Shown here piece after piece: positions 54,163-62,692 of a stretch of 64,000 nt of DNA (positions are counted from its first letter, which is position 1; each line of letters starts with the position of its first letter). The notes beneath the pieces are model-generated. The model did not search any database. It was not told the origin of the DNA and was given only the letters and a program-made list of their open reading frames with translations. This DNA comes from an uncultured Gemmatimonadota bacterium (lineage in GTDB: Bacteria; Gemmatimonadota; Gemmatimonadetes; Gemmatimonadales; Gemmatimonadaceae), in the NCBI GenBank assembly GCA_902826615.1, contig CADEFN010000007.1:195167-259166 (forward strand). The letters are read 5' to 3'. Made by a program: the position numbers and the translations under genes.

Positions 54163-55154
54163 GCGCTGAGGAGGGTGCGAACGAGGCGCTGATAGGAGTC
54201 CACGGCGGCGCGCAGTTCGGCGACCGAGACATGTTCCTCGGAGGTGTGCGCGACATGGATCGAGCCGGGACCTAAGAGCAGTGGCGTCCCCCAGCGCGAC
54301 AGAAGCGGGATATCGGAAGTGTACGACACCGGTGCCGTCTCGAAACCATCGATGGTGTGAAAGAACTGCACCGGAATGAAGGAGCCATAGCTGATCTCGG
54401 CGCGGCCGGCGACCCAGCGCTCGAGTGCCTCCTTCACGACATCGACTTCCCCAACCAGCCGAAACATCAGCTCCGTCTCGCAGTGGCCGGGAATGATGTT
54501 GGCCTCGGTGCCCCCGCGGATGGTCCCGATGTTGACCGTCGTGGGACCGAGGCGGGGATCGGACGGCCAGCCGACACTGCCTAACGTGGGGAGAAGCGCG
54601 AGCATGGGCTCGATGGCCGACAGCCCGAGGTGCGGATACGCGGAGTGTGCCTCCCGCCCACGGGTGGTGAGCGTCACACGCAGAGACCCCTTGCACCCGA
54701 TCGCGAGTCGCGACTCCGTGGGCTCGCCATTCACCAGAAACTTGCTGGTGGCCGGCAGGCGGTTGGCCATGCGGGCGCCATCGGACCCCTTCTCTTCTCC
54801 AACAACAAGCAGCAGATCAACCCGGTCCTCTCCCTGCTCGGCCAACGCCTGCGCCGCACACATCATGGCGGCCGCAATACCCTTGGCGTCGCAGCTGCCG
54901 CGCCCGTAGAGCAGATCTCCGGTAAGACGCGGCGCGACGTACGGGGGGACGGTATCGAGGTGGGTCGACAGGGTCACGCCACCACCGGCCCGCGACGCCC
55001 ACACGTTCCCGCGCCCCGGGGTGACTTCCTGGACGGTGACGTTCCAGCCGCGCGAGACAAGCCAGCGCGAGACAAAATCGACTGCCTTCCCTTCGCCGCC
55101 GGTGGGAGACTCGATGGCGAGCAGTTCAGCAGCAAGTGCTACGACGTCGGACAT
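54159..55154 (-). CDS. dapE: M20 family deacylase, probable succinyl-diaminopimelate desuccinylase
   Basis: 331-aa zinc hydrolase. ATG 55154 lies 33 nt after the tRNA-Leu gene; a longer frame would run through the tRNA. Metal ligands and catalytic residues: H65 and D67 in STHLDTVPPY, bridging D89 in YGRGSCDAKG, E120-E121 in VVGEEKGSDGA, E144/E147 in NGEPTE, and His in HTSEEHVS. M20 members also include ArgE and LysK. Given dapD and five other lysine genes downstream and no arginine genes, desuccinylase activity on N-succinyl-LL-DAP is the best guess. It is somewhat shorter than the 375 aa typical DapE, so the assignment is not certain. Confidence 0.75.
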   Translation of the reverse strand: MSDVVALAAELLAIESPTGGEGKAVDFVSRWLVSRGWNVTVQEVTPGRGNVWASRAGGGVTLSTHLDTVPPYVAPRLTGDLLYGRGSCDAKGIAAAMMCAAQALAEQGEDRVDLLLVVGEEKGSDGARMANRLPATSKFLVNGEPTESRLAIGCKGSLRVTLTTRGREAHSAYPHLGLSAIEPMLALLPTLGSVGWPSDPRLGPTTVNIGTIRGGTEANIIPGHCETELMFRLVGEVDVVKEALERWVAGRAEISYGSFIPVQFFHTIDGFETAPVSYTSDIPLLSRWGTPLLLGPGSIHVAHTSEEHVSVAELRAAVDSYQRLVRTLLSA

Positions 55155-55187
55155 TGATAACCCGGGTAAGTCGGATGAATCCCTCGA

Positions 55188-55270
55188 TGCGAAGGGCGGG
55201 ACTCGAACCCGCACCCGGTTGCCCGGAGGGGATTTTAAGTCCCCCGCGTCTACCATTTCGCCACCCCCGC
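55188..55270 (-). tRNA. tRNA-Leu, anticodon UAA
   Basis: An 83-nt tRNA on the minus strand. The acceptor stem is GCGGGGG with CCTTCGC (two G-U pairs) and discriminator A. The anticodon stem is GGGGA/TCCCC around CTTAAAA, giving UAA at 55237-55235. It has a long variable arm (class II) and the T arm GCGGG-TTCGAGT-CCCGC. No 3' CCA is encoded. It decodes UUA (and UUG by wobble), a rare codon here. It lies between galK and the dapE-like gene. Confidence 0.95.
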
Positions 55271-55338
55271 ATCTGCCGCGCTCGTGACGTGGCAGTGCGT
55301 CGCAACTTACTGCGCGCTACCGTGCGGCGGGAGCGAGA

Positions 55339-56484
55339 TCACGCAGTGGGCACCCAATCAATTCTGGCGCCAGACGCCGCCGTCGACATCCAGGTGGAGG
55401 GCGCGCGCCGCCACTCGCTGGCGAATTCAGGGACAATCGATTGCGAGAGCTCACGCAGCGCAGACTCTCTCCCCACCACAATGGCGCACCCACCCCAGCC
55501 TGCCCCGGTCATTCGCGCGCCTTCGATCCCGTCCAGTTGCATGGCATGCTCCACCACCCAGTCGAGTTCAGGGGAGGAACACTCGTAGTCATCCCGCAAC
55601 GAGCGATGGGATGCCAGCATCACCGCCCCCACGCTTTCACCGCGCATCGCGAGGTCAACGAACTCGCCGACTCGACGTGTTTCTCCCACCACGTGTGCAG
55701 CACGGCGCCGTACTTCGTCAGACAAGGTGGCCTGCTGAACGGCCTGTGGGGTCGCGTGTGCGAGATGCCGCAACGTGGCATCGGAGCGCTGCAATTCGTG
55801 CAACGCCACGTCGCACTCCGCACGCCGCTCGTTGTATCGGGAATGGCGCAACGCTCGCGGTGTTGCCGTATCGACGATGAGGACGGCCCGATGGAACGGC
55901 ACATGCTCCCGTTTGCCCGAATCGCACCAGAGGCGCAACGCATGCCCTTCACGCGCAAAGGCACTCACCGTTTGATCCATCACCCCGCAGGCGACCCCGA
56001 CGAACTCCGTTTCTGCCCGATGCGCGATGGTCGCCAGCTGCTCACGCGCCGACTCTGCTTCGCCATTCCATACCACGAGCCCCGCAAGCGCCGTGGCCAC
56101 TTCCAGCGCCGCCGAGGAACTCAGGCCCGCTCCCTGTGGAACCTCGCTCGTGACGGCCACCTGTACGGATGTGGGGCGCCCGACGCCACGCAGCTCGCGC
56201 AATGTGCCATGGAGATAGTCCCACCACTGCCCGGACCGTTGCGGAGACCCGGCGTCAAACTCGACCATGCCACTCGCCGACGCCGACACGGCCTGGCTCG
56301 TCGATCGCCCTGATGATCCCATGGCCACCCAGGTACGCTGCGCAATCGCCATCGGCAGCACCTGGCCGCCGTTGTAGTCGATGTGTTCGCCGATGAGGTT
56401 CACCCGCCCCGGCGCCGACGCCACCACCTGCGGCCTGACACCAAACGATTCTGTGAAGAGATCGATGGCGCCGTCGACGCTCAC
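55339..56484 (-). CDS. galK: galactokinase
   Basis: GHMP-family kinase forming galactose-1-phosphate, 381 aa. The galactokinase signature APGRVNLIGEHIDYNGG lies at residues 24-40. The ATP-binding motif is EVPQGAGLSSSAALE. GVACGVMDQTVSAFA carries the catalytic Asp. Motif 3 is ARMTGAGWGGCAIVV. It overlaps the glycosidase-like gene by 4 nt (ATGA) and is 68 nt upstream of tRNA-Leu. No galT, galE or galM is nearby, so galactose use must be completed elsewhere. An N-acetylgalactosamine or arabinose kinase activity is less likely given the signature. Confidence 0.93.
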   Translation of the reverse strand: MSVDGAIDLFTESFGVRPQVVASAPGRVNLIGEHIDYNGGQVLPMAIAQRTWVAMGSSGRSTSQAVSASASGMVEFDAGSPQRSGQWWDYLHGTLRELRGVGRPTSVQVAVTSEVPQGAGLSSSAALEVATALAGLVVWNGEAESAREQLATIAHRAETEFVGVACGVMDQTVSAFAREGHALRLWCDSGKREHVPFHRAVLIVDTATPRALRHSRYNERRAECDVALHELQRSDATLRHLAHATPQAVQQATLSDEVRRRAAHVVGETRRVGEFVDLAMRGESVGAVMLASHRSLRDDYECSSPELDWVVEHAMQLDGIEGARMTGAGWGGCAIVVGRESALRELSQSIVPEFASEWRRAPSTWMSTAASGARIDWVPTA

Positions 56485-58304
56485 GGGGTTACGCCGAGCA
56501 CATGGACGGAGAGCCAGAGCATGTACGCAAGCAGTCCGGCGAGCGACGCATCGCCCCCATTTTCGGTGGCACGTCCCTCGGCATCCACAAACTCGGCCGC
56601 CAGCCCGTTATGCAATGGAGCCCGGCGCAACCACTTGAGGGTGTCACTGGCATCGGGGCCAAGCAGATGCGCGATCTGCCTGACGAGTACATGCGGTTCG
56701 AGTTCGATCGATCGCACGGTGCGGCGGTAGGTGGAGTCGGAGCGATCTGCGGCATCGTACATCGGGAGCCAGACCACCGACGCCGAGGGTTCGTCGTCCG
56801 CCACCGCCTCGCCGGTCAGGTTCACCGCCGACATCAGGATCTCCTTGCCGTCGCGCTCACGCGCAAAGTGCCGCTGCACCGCCGCGCGCACCGCATCGGG
56901 ATCATCCACGGATTTCGCCGTTTCTTCATCAAGCGTGCGTCGAAACACATCGAGGGCGGCCGCCACCACGGCATTGCCGTGGAGGGTGTAGGCAAACGGG
57001 GTCGGGTTGCCCGACGGCGAGATCTCGGTGGAATAGAGCGGGATCTCCTCGTGCCGCCGCACACGCACGTCCTCAAATGCACCATACAACGTGTCGGCAA
57101 TCACCGGCTCGTCCACGACCTGTTCGTCGCTGGTTTCGCGAATGTAGCGCTCGATGGCGATGGCGTACGCCGATGCGCCTTCGAGGGAGAACCCCGGTTC
57201 GAACAATGTGCCGTCGAGATACCGGACGCCCTGCCCGGGCGAGTACCCGTGCAGTTCGCACGAACGCAGCAACAGTTCACGCGCCAGTGGTGCGTCGGCC
57301 AGCTGAATGGCCGGCAAGGTCCACATGAGTGCTTCCCATTCGCGTACCGTGACCCCGCGTGAGTGCCAGGGCGCACGGGTGCGCATGACGTAGAAATGCG
57401 CGTCATCGAGGGCACGCCCCACGCCATAGAAATAGGCAAACAGCAGATTGCGGTTGATCAGGGCGTCGAGTGTGTCGTTGCCCGTGGACTGTTCCAGCGA
57501 TCGCAAAGCGTCACGGGTGGCACTCAGCAGGTAGCGCCAGCCACGACGCCGCATCACGGCAACGGTGGCTTCGGCACCATCGCCTTCGGGGCCCACCGCC
57601 AGAAAAAACGCAGTATCCGCATTCCCCTTGGGAGGGAGGCGAATTTCGCGGCGGATGGCGTATGAGGTATCGGACGGCGTCTCGATGGAGGCGGCCCCGT
57701 CGGAGCCAATAGCCAGGGCCGCGAGGCCCGGAACGGCCTCACCCGAAAGCACGACGGCGTCGGTGGTCCCACGACGCACGGAGTGCTTGTCGATGAAGGG
57801 ACGCGCCGCGCGCACCCGAAGCTGCCGGTGACCTAACGAGCCGTCGAGCCCGACCGTGAGCCGTACGGCAGTACCGGAGCGGTTTTCGAAGGCCAGGGCG
57901 TACACCGCACCGGCGGTGTCAGCGTCGCGACCATACGGTGCAAAAATCGTCGCTCGCACCACAACCGAACCCACCGTCGCAGTAAAGGTCGGGAGCCAGC
58001 CGAACGCGCGTTCCCACGCCAACTCCTGCTCAGCCCACTGAACCGGGACGCCATCGACCGCGAGGTAAGGCCGGGCCAGAGGCTCCTCACGACCACTCGT
58101 GAAGTCGGGCCCTCCGGCAAACTCCACCGCCGCGCGGGCCGCACGGTGCACCACCCCGACCGCATGGATGGAGCCATCGATCGGATGGACACAAGGGAGG
58201 GCAATCCAATGGTTGCCGGTGATCTGCCACGGCGTGGCGGGGACTGGAATTGGCTGCAACGGGAGGCGACTGACAGGGGAAGCGGCAGGGCTGCTACGGC
58301 TCAA
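56481..58304 (-). CDS. six-hairpin glycosidase-like protein
   Basis: About 607 aa if the TTG at 58304 is used; GTG 58352 or a TTG further in are alternatives and no good RBS decides. The N-terminal half is beta-rich (QITGNHWIALPCVHPIDGS, FGWLPTFTATVGSVVVRATI), then an alpha-helical half with repeats such as LINRNLLFAYFYGVGRALDD, GVTVREWEALMWTLPAIQLA and GVRYLDGTLFEPGFSLEGAS. The beta-sandwich plus alpha/alpha-barrel order recalls GH15/GH65/GH100-type carbohydrate enzymes. I cannot name a family. No signal peptide is seen. It is translationally coupled to galK, suggesting a role with galactose-containing or related sugars. Confidence 0.65.
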   Translation of the reverse strand: MSRSSPAASPVSRLPLQPIPVPATPWQITGNHWIALPCVHPIDGSIHAVGVVHRAARAAVEFAGGPDFTSGREEPLARPYLAVDGVPVQWAEQELAWERAFGWLPTFTATVGSVVVRATIFAPYGRDADTAGAVYALAFENRSGTAVRLTVGLDGSLGHRQLRVRAARPFIDKHSVRRGTTDAVVLSGEAVPGLAALAIGSDGAASIETPSDTSYAIRREIRLPPKGNADTAFFLAVGPEGDGAEATVAVMRRRGWRYLLSATRDALRSLEQSTGNDTLDALINRNLLFAYFYGVGRALDDAHFYVMRTRAPWHSRGVTVREWEALMWTLPAIQLADAPLARELLLRSCELHGYSPGQGVRYLDGTLFEPGFSLEGASAYAIAIERYIRETSDEQVVDEPVIADTLYGAFEDVRVRRHEEIPLYSTEISPSGNPTPFAYTLHGNAVVAAALDVFRRTLDEETAKSVDDPDAVRAAVQRHFARERDGKEILMSAVNLTGEAVADDEPSASVVWLPMYDAADRSDSTYRRTVRSIELEPHVLVRQIAHLLGPDASDTLKWLRRAPLHNGLAAEFVDAEGRATENGGDASLAGLLAYMLWLSVHVLGVTP

Positions 58305-58455
58305 CTTACTTCGGACGTCGGGGGACTGCAGTGGGAACGCCGTCCCCAGCACAGGGTTGAACCACGGACAGACCGGGGTCCGAGCCCGGCGTGGGGCGCG
58401 GAGGCGGCTTATCTTCCCCTCCCGTTCGGCCCTCCTGACCCTCACACGCTTTTCC
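58305..58455. other. divergent gap between glycosidase-like and exported protein genes
   Basis: About 150 nt, depending on the two uncertain starts. GC-rich, with no convincing promoter motif or hairpin. Confidence 0.4.
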
Positions 58456-60114
58456 TTGCGACTGATCCGGCCGCTCCTTCGGTGTGTGCTGCCCCTGTTC
58501 CTGGCTGCCGTTCCTCTTGAGGCCCAGCGCGTCCTCGGTCCCGGTGACGATGCGACGCTCATCCCCAAGGGGATGCTTCGCGTGACCATCAGCCCGACCT
58601 GGGGGAGATACCATGAGCGCTTTGCCGACGGCCTGGGTGTCGCCCCTCGCGGCACTCGGGAGTCCCTCGCTGCGGACCTGGCCGGCGACTCCCTTGGTCC
58701 GGGCCGGCTCCCGATGCTCCTGCCACTCCAGGCAAGTCTGCAGAGTCTTCTCGGCGTCACCGGTGGACTGCCGCTCAGTCTCGGGCGCTTCGATGCCCGC
58801 TACGACGCCATGGTCACCCGCACCCCCCTGACCGCCGAATACGGCGTGACGCGCCGAGTGGCGTTAGGCGTGGTCCTCCCCATCGTGACCACACGCACCG
58901 AAGTGTCGCTCGTCCCCAACCCCGGAGGCCTCACCGGCACCGTGGGCCTCAACCCATCGCTGACCAACAGCGCCGCGCGCTCCACCAACCTCGGGGTGCT
59001 CAATCAGCTCACGGCGGCTACACAAGCACTGCAAACCGCCCTGCAGCAATGTGCTGGGAGCACAGCGCCCGAGTGCGCGGCGATCAATGCCGATCGCAAC
59101 CGGGCCCAGGCCCTCGTCTCGGGCGCCAATACGGCGGCCGCGGCGCTCGTCGCGGTGTACGGCGTTGACGCCACCCGCATCGGCTCGCGGTTTGCCCCGG
59201 TCGGTGGATCTGCTCTCCACACGCAGGTCGGCAATCGCCTTGCAACCCTCGCCACCGACTTCGCCGCATTTCTCGGAAGCCCGACCAGTGGCACCAGCTG
59301 GATCTCAGCGCGCCCCGTTGGCGCCCCGCCCATTGCGTATCAGGACTTCCAGCGCCTGCTCGCCGACCCCGGATTCGGGATTGCCGGGGACTCGCTGATC
59401 AGCGTACAGACACGAAGGCTGGGAGACATCGAGGTCGGTGCCAAGGTGTTGCTGTACGATGCGTTTGGTGGGCGCGCACCGCAGACGGTTGTCCCGGGCG
59501 GATTCAAGGCCCGCGTGGCCGTGGGTGGTGCCTACCGATTGGGAACAGGCACCCGTGACTCCGTGGATCACTTTGCCGACCTCGGTTCGGGCGATGGGCA
59601 GGCCGACATCGAAGGGAGAGTCTTCGTCGATCTGCTCATGGGGCGGCGTTTCTGGACCTCGGTGGTGGCCCGATATGCCGTCCAGCAGGCCGACGAGCTC
59701 ACACTCCGTGTGCCTTCCGTGCCACATGAGCCCTTCCCCCTCGCGGCGTCGCGGACGCTGCTGCGTCGAGACCTGGGCGATGCCTTGACGGCTGAAGTAA
59801 CCCCGCGCTGGGTGCTCAACGACTACCTCGCCTTCAGCGGCTCGTGGCAGCTCTACAGAAAGGGCGCCGATTCCTACACGGCCACAACGGCCGGCACCGA
59901 CCCCGCCATTCTGAGCTTTGGCACGGAGCAACTCTGGCAGCGCGCCACCGTCTCCGTGACCTACTCAACGATGGCGCAGTACTTCCAGAAGAAAGCGCGC
60001 ACACCTCTCGAAGTCAGTCTCACGAGCGGCCGAACGCTGTCGGGCCGAGACGGCGCACCGGCGCAATCGATCACGGCGCTGACGCTGCGCGTCTACAACC
60101 ATCTCTTCCAGTAG
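58456..60114 (+). CDS. exported protein, possible outer-membrane beta-barrel
   Basis: 552 aa if the TTG at 58456 is used. This gives an ideal signal peptide, LIRPLLRCVLPLFLAAVPLE followed by AQR. No canonical ATG fits without a long hydrophilic extension. The mature part has alternating strands, e.g. TPLTAEYGVTRRVALGVVLP and EVGAKVLLYDAFGG, and a C-terminal repeat of strand-like segments (AVGGAYRLGTGTRD, SVVARYAVQQADELTLRVP). This is like the long barrel proteins of the transporter/porin class. A central helical region (about 160-235) is Ala-rich. It ends RVYNHLFQ, so the last residue is not aromatic. It converges with recN (9 nt between stops). Family not recognised. Confidence 0.65.
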   Translation: MRLIRPLLRCVLPLFLAAVPLEAQRVLGPGDDATLIPKGMLRVTISPTWGRYHERFADGLGVAPRGTRESLAADLAGDSLGPGRLPMLLPLQASLQSLLGVTGGLPLSLGRFDARYDAMVTRTPLTAEYGVTRRVALGVVLPIVTTRTEVSLVPNPGGLTGTVGLNPSLTNSAARSTNLGVLNQLTAATQALQTALQQCAGSTAPECAAINADRNRAQALVSGANTAAAALVAVYGVDATRIGSRFAPVGGSALHTQVGNRLATLATDFAAFLGSPTSGTSWISARPVGAPPIAYQDFQRLLADPGFGIAGDSLISVQTRRLGDIEVGAKVLLYDAFGGRAPQTVVPGGFKARVAVGGAYRLGTGTRDSVDHFADLGSGDGQADIEGRVFVDLLMGRRFWTSVVARYAVQQADELTLRVPSVPHEPFPLAASRTLLRRDLGDALTAEVTPRWVLNDYLAFSGSWQLYRKGADSYTATTAGTDPAILSFGTEQLWQRATVSVTYSTMAQYFQKKARTPLEVSLTSGRTLSGRDGAPAQSITALTLRVYNHLFQ

Positions 60115-60123
60115 CAACCGCGG

Positions 60124-61803
60124 TCAGGACTCCTTTCGCTTGGCCGTGTGGGCGAGAAGCTCGCGCGCATGTTTGCGGCCGGCGACACTCCCGGCGTCTC
60201 CTCCCAGCATCCGCGCCGTTTCTTCCACGCGTGCATCCCCATCCACGAGGCGCAAGTCCGCGGTAGTCACACCGCCACGCGCGCCCTTGGACACCACCAC
60301 GTGCCGGTGCGCTCTCGACGCAATCTGCGCCAGGTGAGTAATGGCCAGCACCTGATGGTGTGACGCCACCTCGCGCATGGTGTCGGCGACCTGCAGGGCA
60401 ACACCACCCCCGATCCCGGCATCGACCTCATCGAAGATCAGCGTGGGGACCTGATCAATTCGCGCGAGAATGGTGGTGATCGCAAGCATGACACGCGCCA
60501 GTTCGCCACCACTCGCCACACGCGCGAGCGGACGGGCGTCGTGACCCACATTGAGTGCGACATGAAACTCGACCGCCTCGGCGCCTGAGCGCGTGATCTC
60601 ACCGAGTGGCAGGAGCACCACGCGCAGGTGCCCGTCAGCCAGCCCAAGGCGTGGCAACAGCTTGTCAACTTCTTTCTGCAGTTTGCCGGCCGCCTTGGTG
60701 CGTGCCTCGGTGAGGCGACGCGCCGCATCGACCAGTGCTGCCCGAGCCGCCGTCTCACGCTGAGCCAGCATCCCGAGGTCCATGGCGGCGGTGTCGAGCA
60801 GATCCAGCTCCTGTTGCGCCTCCTGCAGCGCCTGCAACGCCGACTCAACCGACCCTCCGTACTTCTTGCCGAGACGAAAGAGCACGTCCCGGCGTCGTTC
60901 CACTTCCACCAGGCGAGCCGGGTCGACGTCGAGCCCGTCTTCGTAGTGCGCCGCATCGCGCGAGAGTTCCTGGAGTTGCGCAAAGGCCGCATCGAGCATG
61001 GAGCGCATGCGCTCGAGCGAGGGATCCACCCGCGCCGCGGCGCCTAACGCACGCTGGGCAACCCCGAGCGCGCGGAGTGCCCCCTCCTCATCATCCTCCA
61101 CCGCCGACCGGAGGTGCTCCACGTGCTGCCGCAGCTCGCCGACATGGTTCAGCCGTCGTGACTCTTCGTCGAGACGGGCCTCTTCTCCGGGGACGAGGTG
61201 TGCGGCGCCGATCTCACTGACCACGTGCCGCAGGTAGTCCGCCCGGCGCTCCGCTTGCTCGCGACGAGTCACCAGTGCCTTCATTTCCGCCGACACCGAC
61301 GCCAGCTGTTCATGGGCAGCCGCGGTCGCTGCCACGGCATCTGCTGCGCCAGCGTAGGCATCGAGAATCACACGCTGACGTTCGGGCTCGAGCAGACCAC
61401 GCGATTCATGCTGCCCATGCACACTCACCAGGAGCTGACCAACCTCCGCCAGCACCGCACTGGTGACGCTGATGTCGTTGATCCAGGCACGGCTGCGCCC
61501 CGCAGCCGACACCTCACGCCGGATTACCACGCGCTGCTCGTCGGGCTCGATCCCCCGATCGTCGAGCGCCTGCAGGACGGCCCCCGGCTCTCCGATCTCG
61601 AATATGCCCTCCACGACGGCCTTGTCGGCCCCGGCCCGCACCTGATCGGCGCTGGCCCGATCACCGCAAATAAGACCTAACGCTTCAATAATTATGGACT
61701 TGCCTGCGCCAGTTTCCCCCGTCAGCACATTGAGACCGGGAGCGAGTGGCAGGGTGACCGACTCGATGATGGCGACGTTGCGGATGCGGAGTTCGGTCAG
61801 CAT
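60124..61803 (-). CDS. recN: DNA repair ATPase RecN
   Basis: SMC-like protein of double-strand break repair, 559 aa from ATG 61803 (MLTELRIRNVAIIESV). The Walker A is LTGETGAGKSIIIEALG. There is a long coiled-coil middle (about 150-350). The signature motif is VASGGELARVMLAI and Walker B is PTLIFDEVDAGIGG. The tail includes QVLAITHLAQIASRAH. It is 46 nt after nadK, a common nadK-recN order. Confidence 0.96.
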   Translation of the reverse strand: MLTELRIRNVAIIESVTLPLAPGLNVLTGETGAGKSIIIEALGLICGDRASADQVRAGADKAVVEGIFEIGEPGAVLQALDDRGIEPDEQRVVIRREVSAAGRSRAWINDISVTSAVLAEVGQLLVSVHGQHESRGLLEPERQRVILDAYAGAADAVAATAAAHEQLASVSAEMKALVTRREQAERRADYLRHVVSEIGAAHLVPGEEARLDEESRRLNHVGELRQHVEHLRSAVEDDEEGALRALGVAQRALGAAARVDPSLERMRSMLDAAFAQLQELSRDAAHYEDGLDVDPARLVEVERRRDVLFRLGKKYGGSVESALQALQEAQQELDLLDTAAMDLGMLAQRETAARAALVDAARRLTEARTKAAGKLQKEVDKLLPRLGLADGHLRVVLLPLGEITRSGAEAVEFHVALNVGHDARPLARVASGGELARVMLAITTILARIDQVPTLIFDEVDAGIGGGVALQVADTMREVASHHQVLAITHLAQIASRAHRHVVVSKGARGGVTTADLRLVDGDARVEETARMLGGDAGSVAGRKHARELLAHTAKRKES

Positions 61804-61849
61804 GGGCTGCCAGACGATGACCGGGGCATAAACACGGGCGCGGCGCCGG

Positions 61850-62692
61850 TCAGCTACCGCCCCAGCCGAGTTTGTGCCGCATCCGTGCAAAGAACGTCGT
61901 TTCCGGAAAACGCACCAGACGCACGCGCCGGTTTGCCCGGCGCACGGTCAGCACGTCGCCATGCACAAACTCGGCGCTCTCCTGCCCATCCACCGTGATG
62001 AGCTGTTCGCTGGCGTCATCGGCCACGCGCAAGCTGACCAGGGTGCCGGGCGCCAGCAGCAGTGGCCGCACCGTGAGGGTGTGCGCGGAAATCGGCGTGA
62101 GGATGATCGAGTCGAGTTCGGGATGCACAATGGGACCGCCCGACGACAGCGAGTACGCCGAAGACCCGGTTGGTGTGGCGAGAATCAGTCCATCGGCCGC
62201 ATACGACGCGATGCGTTCGCCGTTGGCGTCCACGACCAGACGAATCACGCGTGCCTTTCCGCCCTGGTGCAGCACGACGTCGTTGAGTGCGAACCAGCTC
62301 TCGAGTGCGACACCACTTCGCGAGAGTTGCGCCTCGAGCATCATCCGGGGCTCGGCGATGTAGTCACCCCCTGCAAAACGCTGCAGGGCTTCTTCGGCCT
62401 CGTCGCCACCACACGCGGTGAGAAACCCGAGATGCCCCAGGTTGACCCCCAGGATCGGGAGTTCCCGCCCGCCAAGGGCACGCGCTCCGCGGAGAAAGGT
62501 GCCGTCACCCCCGAGGGTCAGCATGGCGTCGATGTCGGCACCAGCGTGCAGATGCTCGGCAGTGGGTACAAGGTCATGCAACGCGTCCTCGAACAGCAGC
62601 GACACACCGGCGCGTGGTGCCACCGTGCGCAACCGTTCGAGGAAGGAGCCTAACTCCGGATACCCCCTGTTTCCGACAACGCCCAGCCGCAT
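61850..62692 (-). CDS. nadK: NAD kinase
   Basis: Forms NADP from NAD, 280 aa. The GGDGT motif (LTLGGDGTFLRGA) is near residue 60. The second conserved part is FALNDVVLHQGGKARVI, with ND in place of the usual NE. TPTGSSAYSLSSGGPIVHP and PISAHTLTVRPLLL complete the family pattern. It forms a TGATG junction with dxs. With sthA, the window holds two NADPH-balance enzymes. Confidence 0.95.
   Translation of the reverse strand: MRLGVVGNRGYPELGSFLERLRTVAPRAGVSLLFEDALHDLVPTAEHLHAGADIDAMLTLGGDGTFLRGARALGGRELPILGVNLGHLGFLTACGGDEAEEALQRFAGGDYIAEPRMMLEAQLSRSGVALESWFALNDVVLHQGGKARVIRLVVDANGERIASYAADGLILATPTGSSAYSLSSGGPIVHPELDSIILTPISAHTLTVRPLLLAPGTLVSLRVADDASEQLITVDGQESAEFVHGDVLTVRRANRRVRLVRFPETTFFARMRHKLGWGGS

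Noticed and set aside
53080-54696. 538-codon reading of asd
   Set aside because: The first 178 codons overlap the M20 gene in another frame. The family-conserved start and ATGA junction support ATG at 54162.
55188-55256. M20 peptidase start at 55256
   Set aside because: This would translate through most of the tRNA-Leu gene. ATG 55154 begins at the conserved family start.
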